64,000 nt of DNA, from positions 115,944-179,943 of the forward strand of contig JAXOFM010000006.1 in assembly GCA_044841755.1 (NCBI GenBank). The letters run 5' to 3'. Positions 34,841-43,196 of this stretch are shown here, piece after piece. A program made the position numbers and the translations under genes. Below the pieces are notes generated by a model, which did not search any database, was not told the origin of the DNA, and was given only the letters and a program-made list of their open reading frames with translations. Source of the stretch: CAZAPO01 sp044841755 (GTDB lineage Bacteria; Bacteroidota; Bacteroidia; Flavobacteriales; Flavobacteriaceae). Position 1 is the first letter of the stretch. The number at the start of each line of letters is the position of its first letter.

Positions 34841-35554
34841 ATGAATTGTATTATTATTGATGATGAAGCTACTGCAAGGACTATTATTAGCCAGTTAAGT
34901 AGTTATGTACCAAGTCTAGCCGTGATTGAAGAGTTTCCAAATGCAATTCAGGCGATAAAATATTTAAATCAGAATGAGATTGATCTAATTTTCTTAGATA
35001 TTCATATGCCCGATTTCACTGGTTTCGATTTTATAGAGACTCTGAAAAATCCACCTAAAATAATATTGACAACATCTGATACTGACTTTGCAATTCAAGC
35101 ATTCGAGTACGACTGTATTGTAGATTATTTAGTAAAACCAATTACACCAGAGCGATTTTTAAAGGCTATTCAAAAGGCAGAGTCAACTCCTGTAATGGCT
35201 ACGCCAAACACTTCTTCAAGCGAAAATGTCGAGACTACTTCAGGCAATGATTTGTATGTTAATATAGATAGGCGATTAATAAAAATAGAAATACCTAGTA
35301 TTTATTTAGTAGAAGCTAAAGGAGATTATATTTTAATTAAAACGGAAGATAAAAATTATACCGTTCATTCTACATTAAAGAAAATAGAGGAGAAATTACC
35401 AGATAATTTGTTTTTGAAAGTTCATCGTTCTTATGTAATTAACTTCAATAAAATAATCGATATTGAGGACAATAGTGTGCTTATAAAAAGAGATGTTATA
35501 CCTGTTAGTCGTTCCAATCGTCCCGAACTTATGAAACGATTAAATTTGCTTTAA
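34841..35554 (+). CDS. LytTR-family DNA-binding response regulator
   Basis: A 237-residue protein: receiver domain at 1-118 (acidic IIDDE, phosphoacceptor Asp53 in IFLDIHMPDFTGF, conserved lysine in YLVKPITPERFLKA), a linker rich in Ser/Thr, and a LytTR domain at about 138-235. The latter shows LYVNIDRRLIKIEI, IYLVEAKGDYILIKTED, FLKVHRSYVINFNKI and DVIPVSRSNR. LytTR regulators bind direct repeats upstream of promoters and often control extracellular polysaccharide. It is the only DNA-binding output of this operon and ends 400 bp before the exopolysaccharide locus. Confidence 0.94.
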   Translation: MNCIIIDDEATARTIISQLSSYVPSLAVIEEFPNAIQAIKYLNQNEIDLIFLDIHMPDFTGFDFIETLKNPPKIILTTSDTDFAIQAFEYDCIVDYLVKPITPERFLKAIQKAESTPVMATPNTSSSENVETTSGNDLYVNIDRRLIKIEIPSIYLVEAKGDYILIKTEDKNYTVHSTLKKIEEKLPDNLFLKVHRSYVINFNKIIDIEDNSVLIKRDVIPVSRSNRPELMKRLNLL

Positions 35555-35697
35555 AACCATTCGTCTATATTAAACTGTAATTCAACTTAACTTAAGTTCC
35601 AATAAAAGTATTTAATAAAAGGAATACTTATTATATTTTACCTTTCGCACATATTCATACTAGATTTTGTGAATGTAGATTAATAGTAGTGGTAGAA

Positions 35698-35725
35698 AGG
35701 GACAAGAAGATCTTGTGCCTTTTTA
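35698..35725 (+). terminator. Intrinsic terminator after the LytTR gene
   Basis: Stem AGGGACAAGA / TCTTGTGCCT with one mismatch and a 3-base loop AGA, then a run of five T. It separates the signalling operon from ugd. Confidence 0.75.
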
Positions 35726-35867
35726 TTTATATATTATTTAAATCAAATTTCAGCTGTTTTATTTCATGTAACCAATACATGTGACATCATAAAAATAATA
35801 GTCCAGATTCTTAAAATCTAAATTCTTGATCATAGTGGTAATGTATCAAATATAGGCTTCCATTGGT

Positions 35868-35894
35868 CTACACTAAAGGTTTATCCATCGAAAT
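35868..35894 (+). promoter_or_regulatory. Shared exopolysaccharide operator-like element, site 1
   Basis: CTACACT at the left, then GTTTATCC and CGAAAT at the right; 22 of 27 bases identical to site 2. It starts 53 bp upstream of the -7 box TAAGTTTG at 35921-35928, ahead of ugd. Such spacing fits an activator site near -60. Confidence 0.7.
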
Positions 35895-35920
35895 ATACAT
35901 GATTGGAGTCCTTTCAGAAT

Positions 35921-35928
35921 TAAGTTTG
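35921..35928 (+). promoter_or_regulatory. -7 box of the ugd promoter
   Basis: TAAGTTTG, a perfect TAnnTTTG, 26 bp before the ugd ATG. Confidence 0.6.
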
Positions 35929-35954
35929 CTTCACTGATAATAAAAAATTTAATT

Positions 35955-37310
35955 ATGAAAATAGCGATAGTAGGTAGCGGTTATGTTGGTCTTGTTACGG
36001 GAGCTTGTTTTTCTGAAGTAGGAATTAATGTTGTTTGTGTAGATATAGATCATAAAAAAATTGAAAATCTTAGGCAAGGTATTGTACCAATTTATGAGCC
36101 AGGTTTGGAAGAAATGATTAAACGTAATATTTCTAAAGAACGTTTGGATTTTTCAACTAATATAGAAGAAACTATTTCGCATGCTGAGGCCATATTTATT
36201 AGTGTAGGCACCCCACCAAATGAGGATGGAAGTGCAGATTTAAAACATGTTCTTGACGTTGCAAGAGCATGTGGTAAGTATATCAACAACTATAAACTAA
36301 TTGTAACAAAAAGTACAGTTCCTGTTGGTACTTCAAAAAAAGTCAGGCATGCAATTCAGGAGGAATTAGATAATCGAATGGTAAAAATTACATTTGATGT
36401 AGCTTCCAATCCCGAATTTTTAAAGGAGGGAGCTGCTATTGATGATTTTATGAAACCTGATCGCATTGTAATAGGTACTGAAAGCAAGCGATCTGAAAAG
36501 TTGCTTAAAAAATTATACAAACCTTTTACATTAAATGGACATCCAATTATTTTTATGGATATCGTTTCTGCCGAAATGACGAAGTACGCTGCAAATGCAA
36601 TGTTAGCCACAAAGATCAGTTTTATCAATGATATCGCTAATCTCTGCGAAATTGTTGGTGCGAATATTAATAATGTTAGAGAAGGCATAGGTTCGGATTC
36701 ACGTATTGGAAAAAAATTTATATATCCTGGTATAGGTTACGGCGGGTCATGTTTTCCAAAAGATGTACAAGCACTCATAAGAACAGCTAGTGAAAATAGT
36801 TATGAATTACAAGTTTTAAAAGCTGTTGAGTCTGTTAATAATGCTCAGAAGGTAGTCTTATTCAATAAAATAAGATCTCATTTCAATGGTAATCTTGAAG
36901 GTAAAACTGTTGCAATTTGGGGGTTATCATTCAAACCAGAAACAGATGATATGCGTGAGGCACCATCAATACAAATAATAAAAAAACTATTGAATGCTGG
37001 AGCAATAGTTAGAGCATATGATCCCGTGGCATTAAAAGAGGCTAAACATCATTTTGGTGATTCAATTTACTATAATGACGACCAGTATGAGACCTTAATT
37101 GATGCCGACTGTTTAGCGGTGTTAACAGAATGGTCTGAATTTAGGGTTCCTAACTTCAAAATAATGAAATGTTTATTGAAATATCCGATTGTATTTGATG
37201 GAAGAAACATTTACGACATTGAGGAAATGGATGCTTTAGGATACCAATACACGTGCATTGGTGTTGAAACCCAAAAACAAAACCTAGAGGTGCTGGAATT
37301 AAAGGTTTAA
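35955..37310 (+). CDS. ugd: UDP-glucose 6-dehydrogenase
   Basis: A 451-residue NAD-dependent enzyme oxidising UDP-glucose to UDP-glucuronate in the cytoplasm. The N-terminal nucleotide fold is MKIAIVGSGYVGLVTGACF. The family blocks EAIFISVGTPPNEDGSADL, STVPVGTSKK, ASNPEFLKEGAAIDDFMKPDRIVIG and the catalytic cysteine in GGSCFPKDVQALI follow. The C-terminal domain has WGLSFKPETDDMREAPS. First gene of the exopolysaccharide locus. Together with the next gene it provides UDP-glucuronate and UDP-xylose, so the polymer probably contains glucuronic acid, xylose or both. Confidence 0.97.
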   Translation: MKIAIVGSGYVGLVTGACFSEVGINVVCVDIDHKKIENLRQGIVPIYEPGLEEMIKRNISKERLDFSTNIEETISHAEAIFISVGTPPNEDGSADLKHVLDVARACGKYINNYKLIVTKSTVPVGTSKKVRHAIQEELDNRMVKITFDVASNPEFLKEGAAIDDFMKPDRIVIGTESKRSEKLLKKLYKPFTLNGHPIIFMDIVSAEMTKYAANAMLATKISFINDIANLCEIVGANINNVREGIGSDSRIGKKFIYPGIGYGGSCFPKDVQALIRTASENSYELQVLKAVESVNNAQKVVLFNKIRSHFNGNLEGKTVAIWGLSFKPETDDMREAPSIQIIKKLLNAGAIVRAYDPVALKEAKHHFGDSIYYNDDQYETLIDADCLAVLTEWSEFRVPNFKIMKCLLKYPIVFDGRNIYDIEEMDALGYQYTCIGVETQKQNLEVLELKV

Positions 37311-37351
37311 GCGGTAAATATTTATTAATTAAGCTATAAACCGATAAAAAC

Positions 37352-38302
37352 ATGGATAAAAAAAGAATACTGGTCACCGGGGGTGCAGGATTTGTAGGAT
37401 CCCATCTTTGTGAAAGATTGCTGTTTGAAGGGCATGAGGTGTATTGTTTAGATAATTTTTTTACTGGTCAGAAGGACAATATCCTCCACTTAAAACATTA
37501 CCCATATTTTGAAGTAATTCGTCATGATGTTATTAACCCATATCTAATTGAGGTTGACGAAATTTATAACCTAGCTTGTCCAGCTTCCCCAATTCACTAT
37601 CAATATAATCCTATAAAGACTATAAAAACATCTGTCATGGGGGCTATTAACATGTTAGGGCTGGCAAAACGAGTTAATGCCAAAATTTTACAAGCATCTA
37701 CAAGTGAAGTGTACGGTAATCCTTTAGTGCACCCTCAAACTGAATCATATTGGGGAAATGTAAATCCTATAGGAGAACGTTCTTGCTATGATGAAGGGAA
37801 AAGAGCGGCAGAAACATTATTTAATGATTACAAAAATCAGAATAAAGTGCAAACTAAGATCGTGAGAATATTTAATACTTATGGTCCAAGAATGCATCCC
37901 AACGATGGTAGAGTAGTTTCTAATTTCATTGTACAGGCATTACGAAATCAAGAGATAACTGTTTATGGTAATGGTGAGCAGACAAGGAGTTTTCAATTTG
38001 TTGATGATTTAGTTGAAGGAATGATTAGAACCATGAATACAGATGATTCTTTTACTGGTCCAGTCAATCTGGGAAATCCAGACGAATTTAAAATTATTGA
38101 ATTAGCCGAAAAGATAATAGAAAAAACAAACTCTAAATCCAAAATAGTTTATAAACCGTTACCATCAGACGATCCTTTGATGCGGAAACCAGATATAACA
38201 TTGGCCAAAAAAGAATTGAACTGGGAGCCTAAAATCCAACTTGATGAAGGCTTAGATAAAACTATATTATTCTTTAAAGAACTTATAAATCAAAATAACT
38301 AG
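37352..38302 (+). CDS. uxs: UDP-glucuronate decarboxylase (UDP-xylose synthase)
   Basis: A 316-residue extended short-chain dehydrogenase. The NAD loop is [16 protein letters not shown]. The catalytic Tyr-x3-Lys lies in [15 protein letters not shown] supplies the Ser/Thr, and [22 protein letters not shown] and [19 protein letters not shown] are diagnostic for UXS. It converts UDP-glucuronate from the upstream gene into UDP-xylose. The gap of 41 bp after ugd and the continuous orientation imply one transcript. Confidence 0.95.
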   Translation: MDKKRILVTGGAGFVGSHLCERLLFEGHEVYCLDNFFTGQKDNILHLKHYPYFEVIRHDVINPYLIEVDEIYNLACPASPIHYQYNPIKTIKTSVMGAINMLGLAKRVNAKILQASTSEVYGNPLVHPQTESYWGNVNPIGERSCYDEGKRAAETLFNDYKNQNKVQTKIVRIFNTYGPRMHPNDGRVVSNFIVQALRNQEITVYGNGEQTRSFQFVDDLVEGMIRTMNTDDSFTGPVNLGNPDEFKIIELAEKIIEKTNSKSKIVYKPLPSDDPLMRKPDITLAKKELNWEPKIQLDEGLDKTILFFKELINQNN

Positions 38303-38307
38303 GTGTC

Positions 38308-38694
38308 ATGAAGAAAAAAATATTAGTAATAGATGATGAAATTACAATGGTAGCTTTACTTGAATTTTTTTTAGGAGAGAGATACCTTATTAATTCAGCA
38401 AGTTCCGGTAAAGAAGCTCTTAAATTGTTAGATGGTAATCTCCCAGATTTAATAATAAGTGATATACAAATGCCAGAAATGGATGGTTTTGAATTTTTAA
38501 AGCAGTTAAGACAACGTGGGTATACTAAACATACTCCGGTCATTATGTTATCGGGAAGATCTGAAAGCAAGGAGCGCGTGAAATGTTACAAATTAGGAGC
38601 TCAAGATTATTTGACTAAACCCTTTAATCCAGAAGAATTAGAGGAGTTGGTTAAGAAAAATTTATTTCCAATACACTATTCCGCTACATGGTGA
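38308..38694 (+). CDS. Single-domain response regulator in the exopolysaccharide operon
   Basis: A 128-residue receiver with every catalytic residue: IDDE acid pair, Asp52 in IISDIQMPEMDGFEF, Ser of MLSGR and Lys of LTKPFNPEEL. It has no output domain. It starts 5 bp after uxs and precedes the receiver-sugar transferase fusion by 50 bp. The location suggests a phosphorylation-dependent partner of the priming enzyme or a phosphate sink for the nearby kinase. No kinase is encoded in this operon. Confidence 0.92.
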   Translation: MKKKILVIDDEITMVALLEFFLGERYLINSASSGKEALKLLDGNLPDLIISDIQMPEMDGFEFLKQLRQRGYTKHTPVIMLSGRSESKERVKCYKLGAQDYLTKPFNPEELEELVKKNLFPIHYSATW

Positions 38695-38744
38695 AGAAAT
38701 CTGCTAAACTATAATGATTCTTCTTTTTATCTAAAATTTAAGAT

Positions 38745-39932
38745 ATGACTATTTTATACATAGGGGAAAACATAGCCTTCTCAGAGTTTTATTCAATCAA
38801 TTTGGATGTACAAATTGTGGCAAAGCGCAATGGTATTGAAGCAATTAATATACTTAAAGATGATAACGATATTGATATAATCATTTCAGATTATAACCTT
38901 CCTGGAAGTAATGGAGTTTTTCTTTACAATGAAATCAAGACTAATACTGATATCCCTCATTTACCATTTGTATTATTAGTTGAGGAGTATCATGCTTCGA
39001 TTTTTAAAAAAGCATTTGAAATTGGTATAAACGATTGTTTTGTGGCTAATAATATAGCTACGGATCATGTAATAAAAAGAGCAATTACCTTAGTTGAACA
39101 ATTTTTCGAAGATAAAAATAAGGATATTGCAAAGTATCAATCTAGTCAATACAAAATACCTTTCTCGAAACGAGTTTTTGATGTAACCGTAGCGTCCATA
39201 ATTTTAACTATTCTATCGCCAATATTACTGTTAATAATGTTAGCTATTCGTCTAGAATCAAAAGGTAAGGTTTATTATGTCGCGAAACGAGTAGGTCGTA
39301 AAACATTTGATTTTTATAAGTTAAGATCAATGAGAATAGGTGCGGATCGAGAACTTCAAGACTTGGCCAAAAAGATGAATCAATATAATAAACAAGAAAA
39401 TCTGCTTACCATGGAAATGAATACGAGTTGTCCAAGGTGTAGCAAGCTTCCTTTAGGCGAATACTGTTCTCCAATAAAGTATGAAGGAATTGATAAAATA
39501 TGTGATTTTATGTTCAACATTCAAAAAAAGAATATTCAAAATAGTAACTCAAGTTTTATTAAAATTAAAGACGATCCAAGAATAACAAGAATTGGTAAAT
39601 TTATTCGTAATACGAGTATAGATGAACTTCCTCAATTAATAAATGTTATTAAAGGAGATATGTCATTAGTTGGGAATAGACCATTACCAGTGTACGAAGC
39701 AGAATTATTAACGCAAGATCAGCTATCAAAACGATTTTTGGCACCGGCGGGAATAACAGGTCTTTGGCAAGTAGAATTACGAGGTAAAGGAGGTGCTATG
39801 TCTGAAGAAGAGCGCATAGCATTAGATAATAAATACGCCGATTATTTTATCAAGAAAAATTACTCATTTTGGTATGATATGGGCATTCTACTTAGAACTA
39901 TTCCCGCGCTATTTCAAAAAAGCACAGTGTAA
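38745..39932 (+). CDS. Receiver domain-sugar transferase fusion (priming polyprenyl-phosphate glycosyl-1-phosphate transferase)
   Basis: A 395-residue fusion. Residues 1-125 have a receiver fold: Asp49 is kept in IIISDYNLPGSNGVF, but the acidic pair near the N-terminus (YIGEN) and the C-terminal Lys (VANN) are altered. From about 138 on it is a bacterial sugar transferase: KRVFDVTVASIILTILSPILLL (membrane helix), YYVAKRVGRKTFDFYKLRSMR, DDPRITRIGKFIRNTSIDELPQLINVIKGDMSLVGNRPLP and AGITGLWQV. An insert between the YKLRSMR and DDPRITR blocks carries Cys229, Cys232, Cys241 and Cys253, a possible zinc knuckle. It would start repeat-unit synthesis by moving a sugar phosphate to undecaprenyl phosphate. 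Confidence 0.88.
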   Translation: MTILYIGENIAFSEFYSINLDVQIVAKRNGIEAINILKDDNDIDIIISDYNLPGSNGVFLYNEIKTNTDIPHLPFVLLVEEYHASIFKKAFEIGINDCFVANNIATDHVIKRAITLVEQFFEDKNKDIAKYQSSQYKIPFSKRVFDVTVASIILTILSPILLLIMLAIRLESKGKVYYVAKRVGRKTFDFYKLRSMRIGADRELQDLAKKMNQYNKQENLLTMEMNTSCPRCSKLPLGEYCSPIKYEGIDKICDFMFNIQKKNIQNSNSSFIKIKDDPRITRIGKFIRNTSIDELPQLINVIKGDMSLVGNRPLPVYEAELLTQDQLSKRFLAPAGITGLWQVELRGKGGAMSEEERIALDNKYADYFIKKNYSFWYDMGILLRTIPALFQKSTV

Positions 39933-40013
39933 ATCAATTGTAAATTAACGTATATCAAAATGTACTGTATTTTTAAAAAAGTAGTGCTTTAACAATTTTG
40001 ATTAGCTACTCAT

Positions 40014-40040
40014 CTACACTTACTGTTCATCTATCGAAAT
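40014..40040 (+). promoter_or_regulatory. Shared exopolysaccharide operator-like element, site 2
   Basis: CTACACTTA, then GTTCATC and CGAAAT; 24 of 27 bases match site 3 and 22 match site 1. It starts 54 bp before the -7 box at 40068-40075. Confidence 0.72.
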
Positions 40041-40067
40041 AAGGAATTATTCGCGCCCCTCACGATT

Positions 40068-40075
40068 TAAGTTTG
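40068..40075 (+). promoter_or_regulatory. -7 box upstream of the TolC-like gene
   Basis: TAAGTTTG. It overlaps the first possible TTG codon of the reading frame at 40073, so the real translation start must be downstream; the GTG at 40121 fits. Confidence 0.6.
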
Positions 40076-40120
40076 TACTGTTTCATACAGGAAATAATAG
40101 TAATCAAAAAATATGAGCTC

Positions 40121-40852
40121 GTGAGAATTTTATTGAAAATTTTAGCAATGGTATATTTTATATCAGCTTCTATGTTTGCACAAGAAAACGATAGTATTGC
40201 ATCTATTTCTTCTGTCGAATCATATAGGCTGTTAATTCCAAATCTTGAAATACTTATAGATTCTGCTTTAGCAAACAATGGAATGCTTGGATACAGAAAA
40301 AATGAAATTGAAGTAAAACAAGCGAACCTTAAATCTAAGCGTAGAAATTGGACGAGAAATTTTGGAGTTCAAGCAGACACGAGGTATGGTACTTTTGATA
40401 ACTTCTCAAACAATATAAATGGACCAAATACAGTAACATTGGCAAGTACGACTCAACAAACCAATTACGGTATAGGGTTATATTTAAAAATACCAGTATT
40501 TGATATTTTAAATCGAAATTCAGACATAAAACAAGCAAAGTCTGAACTTTCACAAGCCAAAAACCTAGTAAAGTTTCAAGAGGACGAAATAAAGGAAACT
40601 GTAATTAGATACTATGAAGACTTGATCTTAAGGCAAAATATTTTGGAAATACAGGCCATTAATTTAAGTGATGCCAAAGTAAATATGGAAATGGCTAAGA
40701 AAGAATTTACCAATGGTCAAATTGAAATCTATGAATACATAAGAATTTCGGATATCACCTCTGGAGTTGCTAAGGAGTTTCAAAAAGCCAAATCGGATCT
40801 CATTGTTGCAAAAAAACTGCTTGAAAATCTTACAGGATTAATGATCAATTAA
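40121..40852 (+). CDS. Half-length TolC-like outer membrane efflux protein
   Basis: About 243 residues from the GTG at 40121, which yields a clean signal peptide MRILLKILAMVYFISASMFA before Q; an ATG at 40148 is the alternative. The mature part carries one OEP unit: LEILIDSALANNGMLGYRKNEIEVKQANLKSKRRNW (helix), a strand region GLYLKIPVFDI, and long helices SDIKQAKSELSQAKNLVKFQEDEIKETVIRYYEDL and AKVNMEMAKKEFTNGQIEIYEYIR. Full TolC proteins contain two such units (about 430 residues). It precedes the Wzc-like gene by 20 bp and may replace the usual Wza/OPX export channel. Confidence 0.78.
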   Translation: MRILLKILAMVYFISASMFAQENDSIASISSVESYRLLIPNLEILIDSALANNGMLGYRKNEIEVKQANLKSKRRNWTRNFGVQADTRYGTFDNFSNNINGPNTVTLASTTQQTNYGIGLYLKIPVFDILNRNSDIKQAKSELSQAKNLVKFQEDEIKETVIRYYEDLILRQNILEIQAINLSDAKVNMEMAKKEFTNGQIEIYEYIRISDITSGVAKEFQKAKSDLIVAKKLLENLTGLMIN

Positions 40853-40872
40853 TTAGTTAAAATTAGAGGAAA

Positions 40873-43194
40873 ATGAAACCAATTGATTTCGTCAAATTAA
40901 TAATTAAGCATAAGGGTATTTTGACTATTATCCCGTTATTTTTTGGCTTATTGGCTATTCTACTCACAAGTAACCCTACTAGAATTTATTATTCAAATAC
41001 AATACTTTACACTGGTATTGCCTCAGGTTCTTCAATACAAATGGATAAGAGGTTTAATTATTTGGCAGCCAATAATGCATTTGACAATCTCATAAATATT
41101 ATTAAGTCTAGAGAAACTCAGGAAGAGGTAGCAATAAGATTATTAAGCCAACATTTATCATTAAAAAAACCTAACAAGAGATTTATTTCAGAAGAAGCTT
41201 TTGAAGAGTTGCAAGAGTTTATACCGGAAGAAATTAAGACATATTTATCACGAAAGGAGGTTTTAGAAAGTAATGGAAATATCGACACCGAAGAAATAAT
41301 ATCGTACTTATCGGATATCATGAAACGAGATAATTCAAACTTTGTGTATTCACTTTTAAGTTTTAATCATCCTCATTATTCAATAGAAGCAATTTCAAAA
41401 GTTAAGGTTGAGCGAATTTCTTCTAGTGATTTGGTAAAGTTAAGTTATGAAACTTATGATCCAGGAATTTGTCAGCAAACCTTAAAAATCTACACTGAAG
41501 TTTGTATCAAGCGCTATAAAAATTTAAAAGAAAATGGTTCTGATGCAGTGGTTAAATATTTTGAATCACAATTGAAACGATCTGAAGACAAGTTGAAGGG
41601 TATCGAACAGAAATTACTCAAATTTAATCAGGATAATAATATCATTAATTACTACGAACAAAGTAAGGCTATTGCAATAGTAAAAGAAGATATGGATGTA
41701 GAGTACAATAAAGGATTGGCTCAATTGGCAGGCTCAAAGGCTTCCGTTAAACGTCTAGAAGACAAACTGGCGATACAAGATTTAATACAACAAAAAAATA
41801 ATGTTATCGTAGATAGTAAAAAGCGTCTTGGTGATCTCAACTATAAAATAGGAATGTTAGAAACAAGAACAAGTAATGAAGCATCATCAAAAGAATTAGC
41901 CAAATTAAGAGCACAAGTAAAAGATCTTCAAGTAGAAATTAAAACTAATGTTGACGAGCTCTATACATTTCAGAACACAACAGAAGGTGTACCAATTAAA
42001 GAAGTACTTCCAGATTGGGTTGATAAAGTTGTTGAATCTGAAGATCTAAAAGCGAAACTTTCTGTGATGGATACCCAAAACAAAACAATAAAAGAACAAT
42101 TTGCAACCTATGCACCAGCTGGAGCAAATTTGAAACGAATTGAACGAGAAATTGAAGTAGCTGAACAAGAGTATCTTGAAATTCTTCATGGGCTTAATCT
42201 TGCTAAACTAAGGTATCAAGATACACAATTAACGAGTAATTTAACTGCAGTAGACCCAGCCTATTTTCCCTTAAAACCGATTCCATCTAAAAGAAAATTC
42301 ATAATAGTCGCAATTGTATTATTAACAGGAATATTGATACTTGCATGTATTTTGTTCATGGAATTTTTTGATGATACCTTAAAGAATGAAGAAAATGCAA
42401 AGGAAAAATTGGGTATAAATTCAATGGGAATGATTCCCAAAATCTTTAAAGCCCCACCTAATATTGATTTGGAAAAAATTCAACAAAGATTGATGGATTT
42501 CATTATGCAGAATTTGGACATTGCGTTTAGATCTCAGAGCACCTTGAAATCACCTAAACTTATTACAGTTTTTAGCACTAGAGCTAATGAAGGTAAAACT
42601 GTAATTTCTCGTACTATTGCGAAAAGGTTAAAGGCATCTGGCCATACAGTTTTAGTCTTAAATCATTCTAATGAAAAAAAGCCTAAGTATGAGCCTTCTG
42701 GTTCACCTTGGTTATACAAGATTTTTGGCTATCAAGATCCAAGAACAGATTATTCGCATCCTTTTTTGTCCCAAACAAAAAGCACTTTAAATTCTTTGGA
42801 GTATGCAGAATATAAGGTAACCGGAGATTATATAGGAGTTAAGAATTATAAAGAATTTAGTTTTAAACCTGCCCTTAAATTTAATCATAGACCAGATTAT
42901 GTTATAATTGAATTACCTAATTTATTAGAACAAAATTATCCATCAGAGTTGATGTCAAATTCAGATTTGGCATTAATGGTTTGTCGATCTAACCGTTTAT
43001 GGTCCAAAGCAGACGAAAATATATTGCAAAATATAAAAGCACTTGTTCGCGATAAATTACAGTTTATACTTAATGGTGTAGAGATAAAAGAAGTTGAATC
43101 CTTATTAGGTGAGTTGCCTAAAAAACGATCTGCAATCAGAATTAGATTAAAGAATCTGTTTCGTTTTCAATTTTATGTTAGTAACCATATTTAA
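40873..43194 (+). CDS. Wzc/GumC-like polysaccharide co-polymerase with degenerate kinase domain
   Basis: A 773-residue inner-membrane protein. A Wzz domain starts after TM1 (about 14-34). A long coiled coil runs through roughly residues 200-450 (KYFESQLKRSEDKLKGIEQKLLK and others). TM2 is IIVAIVLLTGILILACILFM near 475. The cytoplasmic part has a Walker A-like STRANEGKTVISRTIA, but the Walker A' position reads VLVLNHSNEKKP without the Asp residues, the Walker B-like site reads VIIELPN, and there is no C-terminal tyrosine cluster. It should organise chain length and export but is unlikely to be an active tyrosine autokinase. Confidence 0.85.
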   Translation: MKPIDFVKLIIKHKGILTIIPLFFGLLAILLTSNPTRIYYSNTILYTGIASGSSIQMDKRFNYLAANNAFDNLINIIKSRETQEEVAIRLLSQHLSLKKPNKRFISEEAFEELQEFIPEEIKTYLSRKEVLESNGNIDTEEIISYLSDIMKRDNSNFVYSLLSFNHPHYSIEAISKVKVERISSSDLVKLSYETYDPGICQQTLKIYTEVCIKRYKNLKENGSDAVVKYFESQLKRSEDKLKGIEQKLLKFNQDNNIINYYEQSKAIAIVKEDMDVEYNKGLAQLAGSKASVKRLEDKLAIQDLIQQKNNVIVDSKKRLGDLNYKIGMLETRTSNEASSKELAKLRAQVKDLQVEIKTNVDELYTFQNTTEGVPIKEVLPDWVDKVVESEDLKAKLSVMDTQNKTIKEQFATYAPAGANLKRIEREIEVAEQEYLEILHGLNLAKLRYQDTQLTSNLTAVDPAYFPLKPIPSKRKFIIVAIVLLTGILILACILFMEFFDDTLKNEENAKEKLGINSMGMIPKIFKAPPNIDLEKIQQRLMDFIMQNLDIAFRSQSTLKSPKLITVFSTRANEGKTVISRTIAKRLKASGHTVLVLNHSNEKKPKYEPSGSPWLYKIFGYQDPRTDYSHPFLSQTKSTLNSLEYAEYKVTGDYIGVKNYKEFSFKPALKFNHRPDYVIIELPNLLEQNYPSELMSNSDLALMVCRSNRLWSKADENILQNIKALVRDKLQFILNGVEIKEVESLLGELPKKRSAIRIRLKNLFRFQFYVSNHI

Positions 43195-43196
43195 GA

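Larger units (their letters stand above)
35555..35954 (+). other. 400-bp control region between signalling and exopolysaccharide operons
   Basis: Contains a hairpin terminator (35698-35725), a copy of the shared 27-bp element (35868-35894) and a -7 box (35921-35928). No coding frame is evident. Confidence 0.7.
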
